A stretch of 64,000 nucleotides of DNA from Pseudomonadota bacterium (lineage in GTDB: Bacteria > Pseudomonadota > Alphaproteobacteria > Rhodobacterales > Rhodobacteraceae): NCBI GenBank assembly GCA_020161655.1, contig JAIUPC010000008.1, positions 124,001 to 188,000 of the forward strand, written 5' to 3'. Positions 1 to 9,071 of this stretch are shown one piece after another; within the stretch, counting starts at the first letter, position 1, and the number at the start of each line of letters is the position of its first letter. The notes below the pieces were generated by a model, which did no database searches, was not told the origin of the DNA, and saw only the letters and a program-made list of their open reading frames with translations. A program made the position numbers and the translations under genes.

Positions 1-135
1 AGCTTCAACGGTGCCTTCCTTGCCGCCCTGCTGACGGGCAAGGATGAGGCCACGGCGATGGACTGGGGCCACCGCACCGCCAGCGCCGTCATCGGCCAGC
101 CCGGCGCCATCGTCTCGGAAACGCCCCGGTTTTGA
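1..135 (+). CDS. PfkB-family sugar kinase, C-terminal fragment (probably 2-dehydro-3-deoxygluconokinase)
   Basis: Only the last 44 codons lie in the window; the gene begins upstream of base 1 and ends in TGA. The visible part starts with SFNGAF, which in PfkB kinases follows the Gly-Ala-Gly-Asp catalytic signature (the GAGD itself would be just outside the window), and continues with the usual C-terminal helices and a GAI strand. This arrangement is typical of ketohexo- or ketodeoxy-sugar kinases such as KdgK, which phosphorylates 2-keto-3-deoxygluconate in the cytoplasm. The substrate cannot be assigned from this piece. It converges on the biotin operon with an 88-base gap. Confidence 0.65.
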   Translation, partial: SFNGAFLAALLTGKDEATAMDWGHRTASAVIGQPGAIVSETPRF

Positions 136-223
136 GGCCGCTGCGGAGGCGGGTCCCTCTCAGACCGCATTCCCCGGCGAAGTTTACCTGCCTTTGCGCC
201 CGGAGGCTGGTCCGCGATCCAGA

Positions 224-1207
224 TCAGGGCTGCCAGACCACCGCGCCCCAGATCAGCCCGGCGCCGAAGGCCGACATAAGGACCGGGCCGGGCCGTAGGC
301 CCCTCCCCTCTGCCAGATGCCAGGACAGGGCCAGCGGCATGGTCGCCGCCGAGGAATTGCCATGCAGGGACAGAGTCCCGAGCCAGTCCGCCGCCTGAAG
401 TCCGACCTTCTGCCCCACCTTCTCGACGATGCGGCGATTGGCCTGATGCGGTAGCCAGGTGGCGACGTCGGTGGCCTCAATCCCCGCCTCGGCCAGCGCC
501 TGCCGCGCCGACCCGGCCATGCCCTCGACCGCGCGGGCAAAGACCGTGCGGCCATCCGGCATCCGCATGGTCAGCCCGCCGGCGCCCGACGCGGTGAAGG
601 GCAGGCGCGACCCGCCCCGCTCGATGCGGATGTGGTCATAGCCGGCCCCGTCCGACCGAAGCACCACGGCACGGGGGCCGCGCGTCGGATCGTCGGAGGG
701 ACGCAACAGAACAGCGCCGGCCGCATCGGCGAAAAGCACGCGGCTGGCAACCTCACTGAGGTCGATCCGGCGTGAGAGGAGATTGGCGGCGATCACCAGC
801 ACCGACTTGCCGGTCAGCCGGACATGGCCGGCGCCGAGGGTCAGCGCGTGCAGGAAACCGGCACAGGCCCCGGCAAGATCAACCGCCCCGCAGCCGAGAC
901 CGAGCCTGTGGGCAACCAGCGGCGCGGTCGGCGGCAAAAGATGGTCCGGCGTCGATGTGGCCAGAAGGAGAAGCCCCACCTCCTCCGGGCTGGCCCCGGC
1001 CCCGCGCAGGGCCATCGCGCCCGCCGGCACGGCAAGGTCGCTCAGCGCCTGATCCGCGGCGGCGTAATGGCGTGTCCTGATCCCGGTCCGGCTTTCGATC
1101 CAGTCGTCGGGCAGGCCCATGTCCCGCTCGATCTCGGCATTGCCGACCTGCCGTTCGGGGAGGCAATGCCCGAAACCCGCCCAAGAGACACCCCTAGCCA
1201 AAGACAT
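224..1207 (-). CDS. bioZ: BioZ, 3-oxopimeloyl-ACP synthase (KAS III-like)
   Basis: This 327-residue protein has the beta-ketoacyl-ACP synthase III fold signature. The Cys-His-Asn triad is visible as C115 in GACAGF, H254 in LPHQANRR and N284 in LHGNSS. A FabH-like gene at the end of a biotin operon is BioZ in alphaproteobacteria, where it is known to condense glutaryl-CoA with malonyl-ACP to give 3-oxopimeloyl-ACP, the entry to the pimelate moiety of biotin. The ATG at 1207 was chosen because it overlaps the bioA stop by 14 bases; a longer upstream reading has low-complexity, non-conserved sequence. No bioC or bioH is in the window, consistent with BioZ supplying the precursor. An ordinary FabH role is less likely given the context. 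Confidence 0.88.
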   Translation of the reverse strand: MSLARGVSWAGFGHCLPERQVGNAEIERDMGLPDDWIESRTGIRTRHYAAADQALSDLAVPAGAMALRGAGASPEEVGLLLLATSTPDHLLPPTAPLVAHRLGLGCGAVDLAGACAGFLHALTLGAGHVRLTGKSVLVIAANLLSRRIDLSEVASRVLFADAAGAVLLRPSDDPTRGPRAVVLRSDGAGYDHIRIERGGSRLPFTASGAGGLTMRMPDGRTVFARAVEGMAGSARQALAEAGIEATDVATWLPHQANRRIVEKVGQKVGLQAADWLGTLSLHGNSSAATMPLALSWHLAEGRGLRPGPVLMSAFGAGLIWGAVVWQP

Positions 1208-2447
1208 CGGCGGCCTCCAGCATCGCGTCATGGCAGGCGCTGAGCTCGGCACCGGTGCTGCAATAGGGCGGCAGCAGGTAGACCGTGTTGCCAAGGGGCC
1301 GGATCAGCAGGTTGCGGGCGGCGAAGAAGCGCAGAAGCTCCGGCCCGAGGGTTGACATGTAGCTGCCCGAGGCACCGATTTCGGCGGCCAGGATGGTGCC
1401 GAACTGGCGCGCACCGGAAAGGCGCGGATGCGCGGCAAGTCGCGTCAGGCCCTGCGTCTGGACGGCGGCAACCCGGTCGATCCCGGCCTGAACCGGCTCA
1501 TCGTCCCAGAGTTCCAGATTGGCCAGCGCAGCCGCGCAGGCAATCGGGTTGGCGGTGTAGGAAGAGGAATGGAAGAATGTCTTCGCCCGGTCCTCCGACC
1601 AGTGCGACAGGAAGATCTCCTCCCGGCAAAGCGTGACGGCCAGCGGCAGATGCCCGCCGGTGATGCCCTTCGACAGGCACAGGATGTCCGGCGCCACCCC
1701 GGCATGGTCGCAGGCGAGAAAGCGGCCGCTGCGTCCCCATCCGGTCATCACCTCGTCCGCGATCAGGAGAATGCCGTGGCGGGCGCAGATCGCGGCCATC
1801 TCGGCAAGAACCCATGAGGGATAGAACATCATCCCCCCCGCGCCCAGCGCCAGAGGCTCGATCAGCAGGGCCGCCGTGTCGGGGCGGCGCGCGAGAGCCT
1901 CAAGCGCGTCAAGTGTCGCCTGCTCGGCGCCTTCAGCGGGAAACGGGATGCGGTCGACGGCGAAGAGCAGGGGGTCGTAAGGCTGGGTGAAGACGCCGCG
2001 TTCCCCCGCCGACATGGTGCCGACCGTATCGCCGTGGTAGCCGTTCTCCATCACCACGATCCGGTGCCGCGCCTCGCCCCGGTGGCGGAAACGGCCAAGC
2101 GCCATCTTCAGCGCCACCTCGACCGAGGTGGAGCCGGAATCGCTGAAAAAGACCCTTGTCAGCGGCGCGGGCAGCCGTTTCAGCAGACGCGCGGCAAAGC
2201 CTTCGGCGGGCTCATGCGTATGGCCCGCGAAGATCACCTGATCGAGCTTGCCAGCCTGCTCGCGGATCGCCCGGACGATATGCGGATGGCAATGGCCATG
2301 CGTCACCACCCACCAGGACGAGATCGCATCGAAGATCCGCACGCCGTCGGTATCGGTCAGCCAGGCACCCTCTGCCGACCTGATCGCGCGCATCTGGGGG
2401 AAGAGCGCATGCTGGGTGAATGGGTGCCAGATCGGTGAGGTTTTCAT
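1194..2447 (-). CDS. bioA: BioA, adenosylmethionine-8-amino-7-oxononanoate aminotransferase
   Basis: The 417-residue protein is a class III aminotransferase that converts 8-amino-7-oxononanoate (KAPA) to 7,8-diaminopelargonic acid with S-adenosylmethionine as amino donor. The N-terminus WHPFTQH is typical of BioA, followed by the [10 protein letters not shown] segment that lines the substrate site. The PLP-binding region shows D231 in [12 protein letters not shown] and the Schiff-base lysine K260 in LSKGITGG. The ATG at 2447 overlaps the bioD stop codon (ATGA), and the length matches the family. It is the fourth gene of the bioBFDAZ operon. Confidence 0.95.
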   Translation of the reverse strand: MKTSPIWHPFTQHALFPQMRAIRSAEGAWLTDTDGVRIFDAISSWWVVTHGHCHPHIVRAIREQAGKLDQVIFAGHTHEPAEGFAARLLKRLPAPLTRVFFSDSGSTSVEVALKMALGRFRHRGEARHRIVVMENGYHGDTVGTMSAGERGVFTQPYDPLLFAVDRIPFPAEGAEQATLDALEALARRPDTAALLIEPLALGAGGMMFYPSWVLAEMAAICARHGILLIADEVMTGWGRSGRFLACDHAGVAPDILCLSKGITGGHLPLAVTLCREEIFLSHWSEDRAKTFFHSSSYTANPIACAAALANLELWDDEPVQAGIDRVAAVQTQGLTRLAAHPRLSGARQFGTILAAEIGASGSYMSTLGPELLRFFAARNLLIRPLGNTVYLLPPYCSTGAELSACHDAMLEAADVFG

Positions 2448-3061
2448 GGCAGCTGGAACCGATCTTCCGGGAAACAGGCATCGAAGGCGGCGCGCAGGCT
2501 GCCCGGCTTCAGGCTTTGCAGGATGGGCAGGCGGCCAAGCCGCCGGGTTTCGCCCATGCGGCAGATCGTGGCTTCGACCTCGGGCGCTTCCGGCCCGATG
2601 AAGGCCACGCCATGCAGCGGCACGCCGGCGCCGCGCAGGGCCGCGATGGAGAGAAGGCTGTGGTTTATCGTGCCAAGCGCCGTCCGGGCGCAAAGGATTA
2701 CCGGCAGTTGCCAGCGGGCGAACACGTCGAGATAGGTGGTGTCGTCGGTCAGGGGCACCATGAGGCCGCCCGCGCCCTCGATCACCAAGGGGCGCTCCGG
2801 CGGCAGGGTCAGGGTCCCGGTGTCGATGGTCGCGCCCTCCGCCCTCGCGGAGATATGGGGCGAGGCCGGCAGCTTCAGCCGATAGCCCTCGGGAAGCGTA
2901 GGCCGGCCGGAGAGGCGCGCGACGATCTCGCTGTCGGTCTCCTCCTCAAGCCCGGATTGCACCGGCTTCCAGTAGGTCGCGCGAAGACGGGCGGTCAGGC
3001 CGGCGGCGAAGACGGTCTTGCCAATGCCGGTATCGGTTCCGGTAACAACGAAGGCGGTCAT
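2444..3061 (-). CDS. bioD: BioD, dethiobiotin synthetase
   Basis: The 205-residue protein carries the dethiobiotin synthetase P-loop GTDTGIGKT at residues 8-16 and the [10 protein letters not shown] motif near residue 95. It closes the ureido ring of diaminopelargonate using CO2 and ATP to form dethiobiotin in the cytoplasm. The ATG at 3061 overlaps the bioF stop by 4 bases and the stop overlaps the bioA start, so the three genes are translationally coupled. The length is slightly short compared with the roughly 220 residues of enterobacterial BioD, but the motifs are complete. Confidence 0.95.
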   Translation of the reverse strand: MTAFVVTGTDTGIGKTVFAAGLTARLRATYWKPVQSGLEEETDSEIVARLSGRPTLPEGYRLKLPASPHISARAEGATIDTGTLTLPPERPLVIEGAGGLMVPLTDDTTYLDVFARWQLPVILCARTALGTINHSLLSIAALRGAGVPLHGVAFIGPEAPEVEATICRMGETRRLGRLPILQSLKPGSLRAAFDACFPEDRFQLP

Positions 3062-4182
3062 GCCAGCACCTCCTTGAGCGCTGCGAAGGCCGCAGAGATG
3101 GCGGCATCCTCGGGGTTCAGTGTCAGCGACAGGCGCAACCGCTCCTCTCCTTTCGGCACGGTCGGCGCGCGGATGGCGCGGATGTCGAAGCCCCGCGCCT
3201 GCAAGGCTTCGGCGGCCCTCAGCACGTTCGCGTCGCCGGGCAGCAGCACCGGCTGGATCTGGCTTCCGGTCGGCTGAAGGCCGAAGGACCGGGCCAGTTC
3301 GCCCGCCTGCGCCACCCGCGCCAGAAGCCGCTCGCGCCGCATGGGATCGCTGGCGAGATGGGCAAGAACGCCGCGCAGCACCTCGGCCAGAAGCGGCGAG
3401 GGCGCTGTCGAATAGATGAAGCCCCGCGCCCGGTTTACGAGCGTGTCGACCAGCGGCGCCGCCGCCGAGACGAGCGCGCCCTGCACGCCCAGCGCCTTGC
3501 CGCAGGTGTGGAGGCTGATGACATTTTCCCGACCGGCAATGTCGGCGGCGAGGCCACGACCGCCCGGCCCCCAAATGCCAGTGGCATGGGCCTCGTCCAC
3601 GATGAGGAAGGCATCGTGGCGGTCGGCGATGGCCATGAGATCGGCAAGGGGCGCACGGTCGCCGTCCATGCTGAAGAGGCTCTCGGTGGCGATCCAGACA
3701 TGACCCTTGCCGCCCGCCTTGCGCCAGCCAATCAGCGCCGCCTCGGCAGCACCGGCATCGTTGTGGCCGAAGGCGCGCGCCTCGGCCGCGCCAAGCCGCA
3801 TGCCATCACGCGAACTCGCATGGATCAGCGCATCATGAAGCACCAGATCGCGCGCCTGCGGCAGGGCGGAGAAGATAGCAAGGTTTGCGGTATAGCCCGA
3901 TCCGAAGTAGAGCGCCGCCCCGGTGCCGAAATGGCTGGCCGCTTCGGACTCAAGCATCGCGAAGCTGTCGTGACTGCCGCGCAAAAGCCGCGCGGCACCG
4001 GCACCGGGCGGGATGCCACGTGCCAGCGCCTCCACCGTCAGGTCGCGGACAAGGGCGGAGCCGGCCAGCCCGAGATAGTCGTTCGAGGCGAAATCCGCCC
4101 CGGCGATGGGTGCCAGCCGCCTCAGCCGACCGCGCTGGCCAAGGCTGTCGAGCAGCCCGAGGTGGGCGTCAAGGAGGCTCAT
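3058..4182 (-). CDS. bioF: BioF, 8-amino-7-oxononanoate synthase
   Basis: This 374-residue alpha-oxoamine synthase joins pimeloyl-ACP (or pimeloyl-CoA) and L-alanine to give KAPA. Visible motifs are the SNDYLGLA segment at residues 33-40, the DEAHATG motif near residue 196, which holds the PLP pyridine-binding aspartate, and the PLP lysine K229 in TCGKALG. The ATG overlaps the bioB stop codon, and the stop overlaps the bioD ATG. Pimeloyl-ACP would come from BioZ plus fatty acid synthesis in this organism. Confidence 0.95.
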   Translation of the reverse strand: MSLLDAHLGLLDSLGQRGRLRRLAPIAGADFASNDYLGLAGSALVRDLTVEALARGIPPGAGAARLLRGSHDSFAMLESEAASHFGTGAALYFGSGYTANLAIFSALPQARDLVLHDALIHASSRDGMRLGAAEARAFGHNDAGAAEAALIGWRKAGGKGHVWIATESLFSMDGDRAPLADLMAIADRHDAFLIVDEAHATGIWGPGGRGLAADIAGRENVISLHTCGKALGVQGALVSAAAPLVDTLVNRARGFIYSTAPSPLLAEVLRGVLAHLASDPMRRERLLARVAQAGELARSFGLQPTGSQIQPVLLPGDANVLRAAEALQARGFDIRAIRAPTVPKGEERLRLSLTLNPEDAAISAAFAALKEVLA

Positions 4183-5174
4183 TCCGCTGATTTACAGACC
4201 TGTCCCGACGCTTCTTCGGGCAGGATGCCGAGCCGGGCGAAAAGGCGCTGATCCTTGTCCTCGCCGGGATTGGCAGCGGTCAGAAGCGTATCGCCCATGA
4301 AGATCGAATTGGTGCCGGCGAAAAAGCAGAGCGCCTGCATCTCGTCGCTCATCGCGGTGCGGCCGGCGGAAAGCCGCATGTGGCTTTTCGGCATGAGGAT
4401 GCGGCCGAGCGCCACCACCCGCACGAAGTCGATGGGATCGACGGGGGCGGCCTCGGCAAGGGGGGTGTCGGCGATGGGGATCAGCATGTTGATCGGCACG
4501 CTTTCGGGATGCTCGGGCAGGGTCGCCAGCGCCAGAAGCATGTCGATACGGTCGCCCGCAGTTTCGCCCATGCCAAGGATTCCGCCGGAACAGACCCTGA
4601 TTCCGGCCTCACGCACGCGGGCAAGGGTGTCGATCCGGTCGGCGAAAGTGCGAGTCGTGATGACCTTGGAGTAGAAGGCCTCCGACGTGTCGATGTTGTG
4701 GTTGTAGTAATCGAGCCCGGCACCCTTCAACCTGAGCACCTGGCGGTCGTCGAGCACCCCGAGCGTCATGCAGGTTTCCATGCCCAGCGCCCGCACGCCG
4801 CGCACCATCGCCTCGATCGCCGGCATGTCGCGGTCCTTCGGCTCGCGCCAGGCAGCGCCCATGCAGTAGCGCGTGGCGCCCGCATCCTTGGCCTTGCGCG
4901 CCTCGGCCAGCACCCGCTCCACCTCCATCAGCTTCGAGGCGGGCAAAGTGGCGCCGTTCCGCGCCGACTGGCTGCAATAGCTGCAATCCTCGGCGCAGCC
5001 GCCGGTCTTGACCGACAGAAGCCGGCTCATCTGAACGCGGTTCGGGTCGAAATAGGCCCGGTGAAGGGTCTGAGCCTGAAAGAGGAGGTCCATGAACGGC
5101 TGGCCGTAGATCGCCTCAGCCTCGGCGCGGGTCCAGTCGCTGCGGACCGCGCCGGATTGGCTATCCTTGGGCAT
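4179..5174 (-). CDS. bioB: BioB, biotin synthase (radical SAM)
   Basis: The 331-residue protein inserts sulfur into dethiobiotin. The radical SAM cluster motif CxxxCxxC is present at C60, C64 and C67 ([13 protein letters not shown]), and the YNHN(I)DTS and PINMLIPI segments typical of BioB follow; R in LSAGR(T) near the C-terminus matches the [2Fe-2S] arginine region. Three in-frame ATGs lie upstream; 5174 was chosen because a GGGGGAG ribosome site sits 6 bases before it, while for the ATG at 5180 the same site would abut the codon. It is the first structural gene of the operon and is preceded by a predicted BioR operator. Confidence 0.95.
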   Translation of the reverse strand: MPKDSQSGAVRSDWTRAEAEAIYGQPFMDLLFQAQTLHRAYFDPNRVQMSRLLSVKTGGCAEDCSYCSQSARNGATLPASKLMEVERVLAEARKAKDAGATRYCMGAAWREPKDRDMPAIEAMVRGVRALGMETCMTLGVLDDRQVLRLKGAGLDYYNHNIDTSEAFYSKVITTRTFADRIDTLARVREAGIRVCSGGILGMGETAGDRIDMLLALATLPEHPESVPINMLIPIADTPLAEAAPVDPIDFVRVVALGRILMPKSHMRLSAGRTAMSDEMQALCFFAGTNSIFMGDTLLTAANPGEDKDQRLFARLGILPEEASGQVCKSAE

Positions 5175-5238
5175 CGGCATCTCCCCCTTGCGGCCGTGCC
5201 TTCTGCGGAGCATGGCCATTTCAGTGCTGGATGCGTTA

Positions 5239-5248
5239 AAATCTATAG
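5239..5248 (-). promoter_or_regulatory. Possible second, degenerate BioR half box in the bioB leader
   Basis: The 10-mer AAATCTATAG matches 7 of 10 positions of the BioR consensus type TTATCTATAA. It begins 41 bases from the perfect box, about four helical turns, which would allow cooperative binding. The surroundings are the only AT-rich part of the leader, so chance similarity to a promoter -10 element is equally possible. Confidence 0.35.
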
Positions 5249-5279
5249 AAAGTCCATATCGGCGCGCATCCCTGCAATA

Positions 5280-5289
5280 TTATCTATAA
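5280..5289. promoter_or_regulatory. BioR operator upstream of bioB
   Basis: The sequence TTATCTATAA is a perfect match to the palindromic site recognised by the GntR-family biotin repressor BioR of alphaproteobacteria. It lies about 106 bases before the bioB start and overlaps the TAG stop codon of bioR (5284-5286), so the coding end of the repressor gene doubles as its own operator. I infer biotin-dependent repression of bioBFDAZ through this site. Confidence 0.85.
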
Positions 5290-5949
5290 ATTGCGCTGGA
5301 GGTGCCCGCGCCGGATATGCCGGGTCAGAAGAGTGGCGGCCTTGTCGGCATCCCCGGCCCGAAGCGCAGCAAGAATGCCGAGATGATCGCGATCCTCGCG
5401 CGGCAAAGACATGGGGCGCTGACCGCCCAAGAGCTTGGCCCCGCGCCGGACCCGTGCTTGTAGCATCATGATCTCATCCAGAAGGATCGGCATCGGGCAG
5501 GGGGCGATCAAAAGCCCGTGGAACCCGTGATTGGCTGCCTCCCAGTCCTCATCCGTCAGCGCTTGGCTGCAAGCCCGGTCAGCCTCGGCCAGCACGGAAA
5601 GATAACCGGGCGGAAAATGCGGCGCGGCATGGCGCAAGGCGAGGCCCTCAAGCACCGCGCGCATTTCGATGGCCTCGAAATGCTGCTGGGCGTCGATACC
5701 GGCAACCCGCACCCCGCGACGGGGGAAGGCAACGGCCAGCCCCATTGCCTCCAGCCGCAGGAACGCCTCACGCACCGGAACGTGGCTGGCCGAAAAGCGC
5801 GCCGCGATGTCGTTCTGGCGAAGCCGCACTCCGGGCGGCAGACGGCCATCCCAGATCTCGGCGGCAAGGCTTTCGACGATCCGGTCGGCGAGCGTCGGGT
5901 CTGGATCAGGCTTCATGAATTGCGCGTCCCTTCGCCCCTGTTCTGCCAT
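5284..5949 (-). CDS. bioR: BioR, GntR-family biotin operon repressor
   Basis: The protein (221 residues from the chosen ATG) has an N-terminal GntR winged helix, with LADRIVESLAAEIWDGRLPPG leading into the recognition helix region SASHVPVREAFLRL, followed by a helical FCD ligand-binding domain. Its position directly before bioB, together with a perfect BioR box at its 3' end, identifies it as the biotin repressor of alphaproteobacteria. A GGATGGA purine run precedes the ATG at 5949; a second ATG at 5916 is also possible. I found no BioR box upstream of bioR itself, so autoregulation is not supported by the sequence. Confidence 0.85.
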   Translation of the reverse strand: MAEQGRRDAQFMKPDPDPTLADRIVESLAAEIWDGRLPPGVRLRQNDIAARFSASHVPVREAFLRLEAMGLAVAFPRRGVRVAGIDAQQHFEAIEMRAVLEGLALRHAAPHFPPGYLSVLAEADRACSQALTDEDWEAANHGFHGLLIAPCPMPILLDEIMMLQARVRRGAKLLGGQRPMSLPREDRDHLGILAALRAGDADKAATLLTRHIRRGHLQRNL

Positions 5950-6098
5950 TCCATCCGCCTCGCGGTCGAGGATGGACGGGTGCCAAGCTCTCAGCGGGAG
6001 TGGGCGAAGTGTCAATGGTTTCAGACAGGCAATCCGGTGCCGGGGCTTGACCCGCATGCCGGGCCAGCCGAATCTGCCAGTGTCTTTGCCGCCCCGGA

Positions 6099-7538
6099 AT
6101 GCGCCCCATGCTCTTGATCCTCTGTCACATCGCCATCGTCATCTTCTGCACCTTCCACATCCTCCTCCGCCGGCACCGGGCGCCGGAATCGCGGCTCGCC
6201 TGGCTGGTGATGGTCTTTGCGCTGCCCTATGTCGGCGCGCTGGCCTATCTTCTTCTCGGCAATACCAACATCGGCAGAAAGCGCGTGCTGCGCCTGACCC
6301 ATGCCTTCGCCTCGCTGGCGCGCCCTGAAGCGGCGCCGGGCTGGGATGCGCCCGAACATGCGGTGCAACTGCCTGATGAGGTGGAGCCGCTCTTCCGGGT
6401 CGGCCACTCCATCTCCGGCTATCCGGCGGTCGGCGGCAACAGCGCCCGCCTGATGGCGGATTCCGATGCCACCATTGCCCAGATGATCGCCGACATTGAC
6501 GCGGCCACCGAAACCGTCCACCTGATGTTCTACATCTGGCTGACCGACCACAACGGCACCCGCATGGCCGAGGCGCTGATGCGGGCGGCCAAGCGCGGCG
6601 TCACCTGCCGCGCGGCGGTCGATGACCTTGGCTCGCGCGATCTCATCAAGAGCCAGCTCTGGCGCGACATGGGCGCGGCGGGCGTGACGCTCGCCCGCGC
6701 GCTGCAGATCGGAATGCCGCTGATCAGGGTCTTTTCCGGCCGGATTGACCTGCGCAATCACCGCAAGATCATGGTCGTCGACAACTGCATCACCTTTTGC
6801 GGCAGCCAGAACTGCGCCGATCCGGCGTTTTTGCCCAAGGCGAAATTCGCCCCTTGGGTCGATGCGGTGATGCGCTTCGAAGGGCCGGTAGTGAGGGAAA
6901 ACCAGCATCTCTTCGCCACCGACTGGATGGAAGTCACCGGTGAGGATCTGTCGCCGCTACTTCGCGCACCGATGCCCCCGGCCAGTCCCGGCTTCACCGC
7001 GCAGGTGGTGGGCACCGGCCCCACCATGCGCGCCTCGGCGATGCCGGAGATGTTCGTCTCGCTGATCCACTCCGCGCGCCGCGATCTTTTCGTGACCACG
7101 CCCTATTACGTCCCCGATGCGGCCCTGCAATCCGCGCTCACGGCGGCGGCCTGGCGCGGTGTCGATGTCACGATCATCTTACCGGCGCGGAACGACGATT
7201 TCGCCGTCGGCGCCGCAAGCCGCAGCTACTACGCCGACCTTCTTGCCGCCGGGGTGAAGATCCACGAGTTCCAGCCGGGGCTGCTTCATGCCAAGTCGCT
7301 GACGCTTGACGGCAAAGTCACCCTGATCGGTTCGGCCAACATGGACCGGCGGAGCTTTGACCTGAATTACGAGAACAACATCCTCCTGTGCGATGAGGCG
7401 ACCACGGCCGCCATGCGGGCGCGGCAGCTTGAGTATCTCGCACAGAGCCGCCCCGTCACGCGGGACGAGGTCGATGGCTGGCCGGTGCACCGCCGGCTCT
7501 GGAACAACGCGCTGACCATCGTGGGGCCGGTTCTCTGA
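6099..7538 (+). CDS. Cardiolipin synthase-like phospholipase D family protein
   Basis: This 479-residue protein has two N-terminal membrane segments (about residues 4-23 and 33-53) and two HKD catalytic motifs: H221-K223-D228 in RNHRKIMVVD and H397-K399-D404 in LLHAKSLTLD. Both are followed by the GS(Q/A)N segment expected of phospholipase D enzymes. The architecture is that of bacterial ClsA-type cardiolipin synthase, which condenses two phosphatidylglycerol molecules at the inner membrane. Two near ATGs (6099, 6108) are possible starts. The neighbours are membrane and phospholipid genes on the same strand, in agreement with a lipid role. Confidence 0.88.
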   Translation: MRPMLLILCHIAIVIFCTFHILLRRHRAPESRLAWLVMVFALPYVGALAYLLLGNTNIGRKRVLRLTHAFASLARPEAAPGWDAPEHAVQLPDEVEPLFRVGHSISGYPAVGGNSARLMADSDATIAQMIADIDAATETVHLMFYIWLTDHNGTRMAEALMRAAKRGVTCRAAVDDLGSRDLIKSQLWRDMGAAGVTLARALQIGMPLIRVFSGRIDLRNHRKIMVVDNCITFCGSQNCADPAFLPKAKFAPWVDAVMRFEGPVVRENQHLFATDWMEVTGEDLSPLLRAPMPPASPGFTAQVVGTGPTMRASAMPEMFVSLIHSARRDLFVTTPYYVPDAALQSALTAAAWRGVDVTIILPARNDDFAVGAASRSYYADLLAAGVKIHEFQPGLLHAKSLTLDGKVTLIGSANMDRRSFDLNYENNILLCDEATTAAMRARQLEYLAQSRPVTRDEVDGWPVHRRLWNNALTIVGPVL

Positions 7539-7617
7539 CCGGTCTCGCGCTTGCCCAAGACCTGCGGCGATCCTAGTCTCCCAGCGGGCACCGGCCCGAA
7601 CCTGAAAGGACAAGCCC

Positions 7618-8268
7618 GTGGCCGCCTTCCTCAGAACCCTGCTGGGTGAAACCGTAGCGCCGGTGCGCTTCCTGATTTTCGGGCTTCTGCTGATTGGCGG
7701 CCTCCTGGCCGGTCTGGCTGTCGGGGCTGACTGGCGTATCGCCCTTCTCGGCGGCTTCGATCTCGGAGTCGTGGCTTTTCTGGCAAGCTCGTTGGCGCTT
7801 CTCAGGGCCGATCCGGCGCGAATGCGGGCGATTGCTGCGGCGAACGACGCCAACCGCACCGCGCTTCTGGCGATCACCGTGGTGCTGACACTGGTGGTGC
7901 TGGTGGCGGTCGCGACCCTGATCGCGCGCCCGGCATCGCCGGTCTGGGGCGAGGTTGCCCTGATCGTGGCCACCTTGGCGCTGTCCTGGACCTTCGCAAA
8001 CACCGTCTTCATGCTGCATTACGCCCATCTCTATTATCTGCAGGCCGATGGCAGCGATCGGGGCGGGGTGGAAGTGCCCGGCACCGACAAGCCCGATTAT
8101 CGCGACTTCATGTATTTCGCCTTCACCCTCGGCATGACCTTCCAGACCTCGGACGTGCAGATCACCGGGCGGCACATACGGCAGGTGGTCCTGCTCCACT
8201 GCACGCTGGCGTTCCTCTTCAACATGGGCATTCTCGCCTTCACGGTGAATGCGATCGGCGGGATGTAG
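7618..8268 (+). CDS. DUF1345 family membrane protein
   Basis: The 216-residue protein begins with GTG after the purine-rich GAAAGGA site. It contains about five hydrophobic segments (near residues 18-37, 42-63, 82-104, 110-130 and 188-210) and the conserved C-terminal region PDYRDFMYFAFTLGMTFQTSDV seen in DUF1345 proteins; that stretch resembles the pore region of small cation channels, but a channel function is only a suggestion. It follows the cardiolipin synthase-like gene by 79 bases. The biochemical role is unknown. Confidence 0.75.
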   Translation: MAAFLRTLLGETVAPVRFLIFGLLLIGGLLAGLAVGADWRIALLGGFDLGVVAFLASSLALLRADPARMRAIAAANDANRTALLAITVVLTLVVLVAVATLIARPASPVWGEVALIVATLALSWTFANTVFMLHYAHLYYLQADGSDRGGVEVPGTDKPDYRDFMYFAFTLGMTFQTSDVQITGRHIRQVVLLHCTLAFLFNMGILAFTVNAIGGM

Positions 8269-8398
8269 GGCGCCCGTGCCGGGGTGAACCCCGGATGCGC
8301 CGCAATTTCCTCTACCCATTGACGGCCCCTGCGGCCAAACATGGCGCAGGCCCCCGCAGCCGCCGCGACGATCGGGGGGTTGGCGACTGGAGAAACGG

Positions 8399-9019
8399 AT
8401 GATCGACGCCCGCCTTCTGCCGATCCAGCGCGCCCTCTTTCGGCCCTTCGCCGAAGCATTGGCGCGGGCCGGGGTGCGGGCGGACCGCATCTCTCTCGCG
8501 GGGTTCGGCCTTGGCCTTGCCGCCGTGGCCGCCATCGCTGCCGGATACAATCTGGCCGGTCTGGCGCTGATCCTTGGAAACCGGCTCTTCGACGGGCTCG
8601 ACGGTGCCGTCGCCCGCATCGCCGGGCCGACCGATCGGGGCGCTTTTCTCGACGTGGCGCTCGACTTCGTCTTTTACGCGCTGGTGCCGCTTGGCTTCGC
8701 GTTGGCCGATCCGGGCGCCAATGGCCTGCCCGCCGCAACCCTGATCGCGGCCTTCGTCGGCACCGGGTCGTCCTTCCTCGCCTTCGCCGTGATCGCCGCC
8801 AAGCGGGGCAAAAGCGCCGCCGACTACCCGGACAAGGGCATCCACTACATAGGCGGGCTGACGGAAGGGTTCGAGACCATCGCGGTCTTCGCGTTCATGT
8901 GTATTCTTCCCGGCTACTTCCCCGTGCTAGCTTACGGCTTCGCCGCCGCCTGCGCGGTGACGACGGTGCTGAGATTGCGCCGTGGCTGGACCGCGTTCAA
9001 GGGAAGCACCGCCGATTGA
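8399..9019 (+). CDS. CDP-alcohol phosphatidyltransferase family protein
   Basis: The 206-residue integral membrane protein carries the full CDP-alcohol phosphotransferase signature D65xxD68G69xxA72R73 then G81xxxD85xxxD89, which binds the CDP-diacylglycerol or CDP-alcohol and metal. Such enzymes transfer a phosphatidyl group to an alcohol such as glycerol phosphate, inositol or serine. The acceptor cannot be assigned. It stands near a cardiolipin synthase-like gene, so a role in making or remodelling membrane phospholipids is plausible. A 130-base gap separates it from the DUF1345 gene. Confidence 0.85.
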   Translation: MIDARLLPIQRALFRPFAEALARAGVRADRISLAGFGLGLAAVAAIAAGYNLAGLALILGNRLFDGLDGAVARIAGPTDRGAFLDVALDFVFYALVPLGFALADPGANGLPAATLIAAFVGTGSSFLAFAVIAAKRGKSAADYPDKGIHYIGGLTEGFETIAVFAFMCILPGYFPVLAYGFAAACAVTTVLRLRRGWTAFKGSTAD

Positions 9020-9071
9020 AGATGCTGGCCAGAAAAACAACACTACTCCCCGCAAAACCCAAGGAAGCTTC

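Noticed and set aside
9020-9071. Riboswitch before ynjB
   Set aside because: The gap is only about 50 bases and holds just a ribosome binding site; no aptamer fits.
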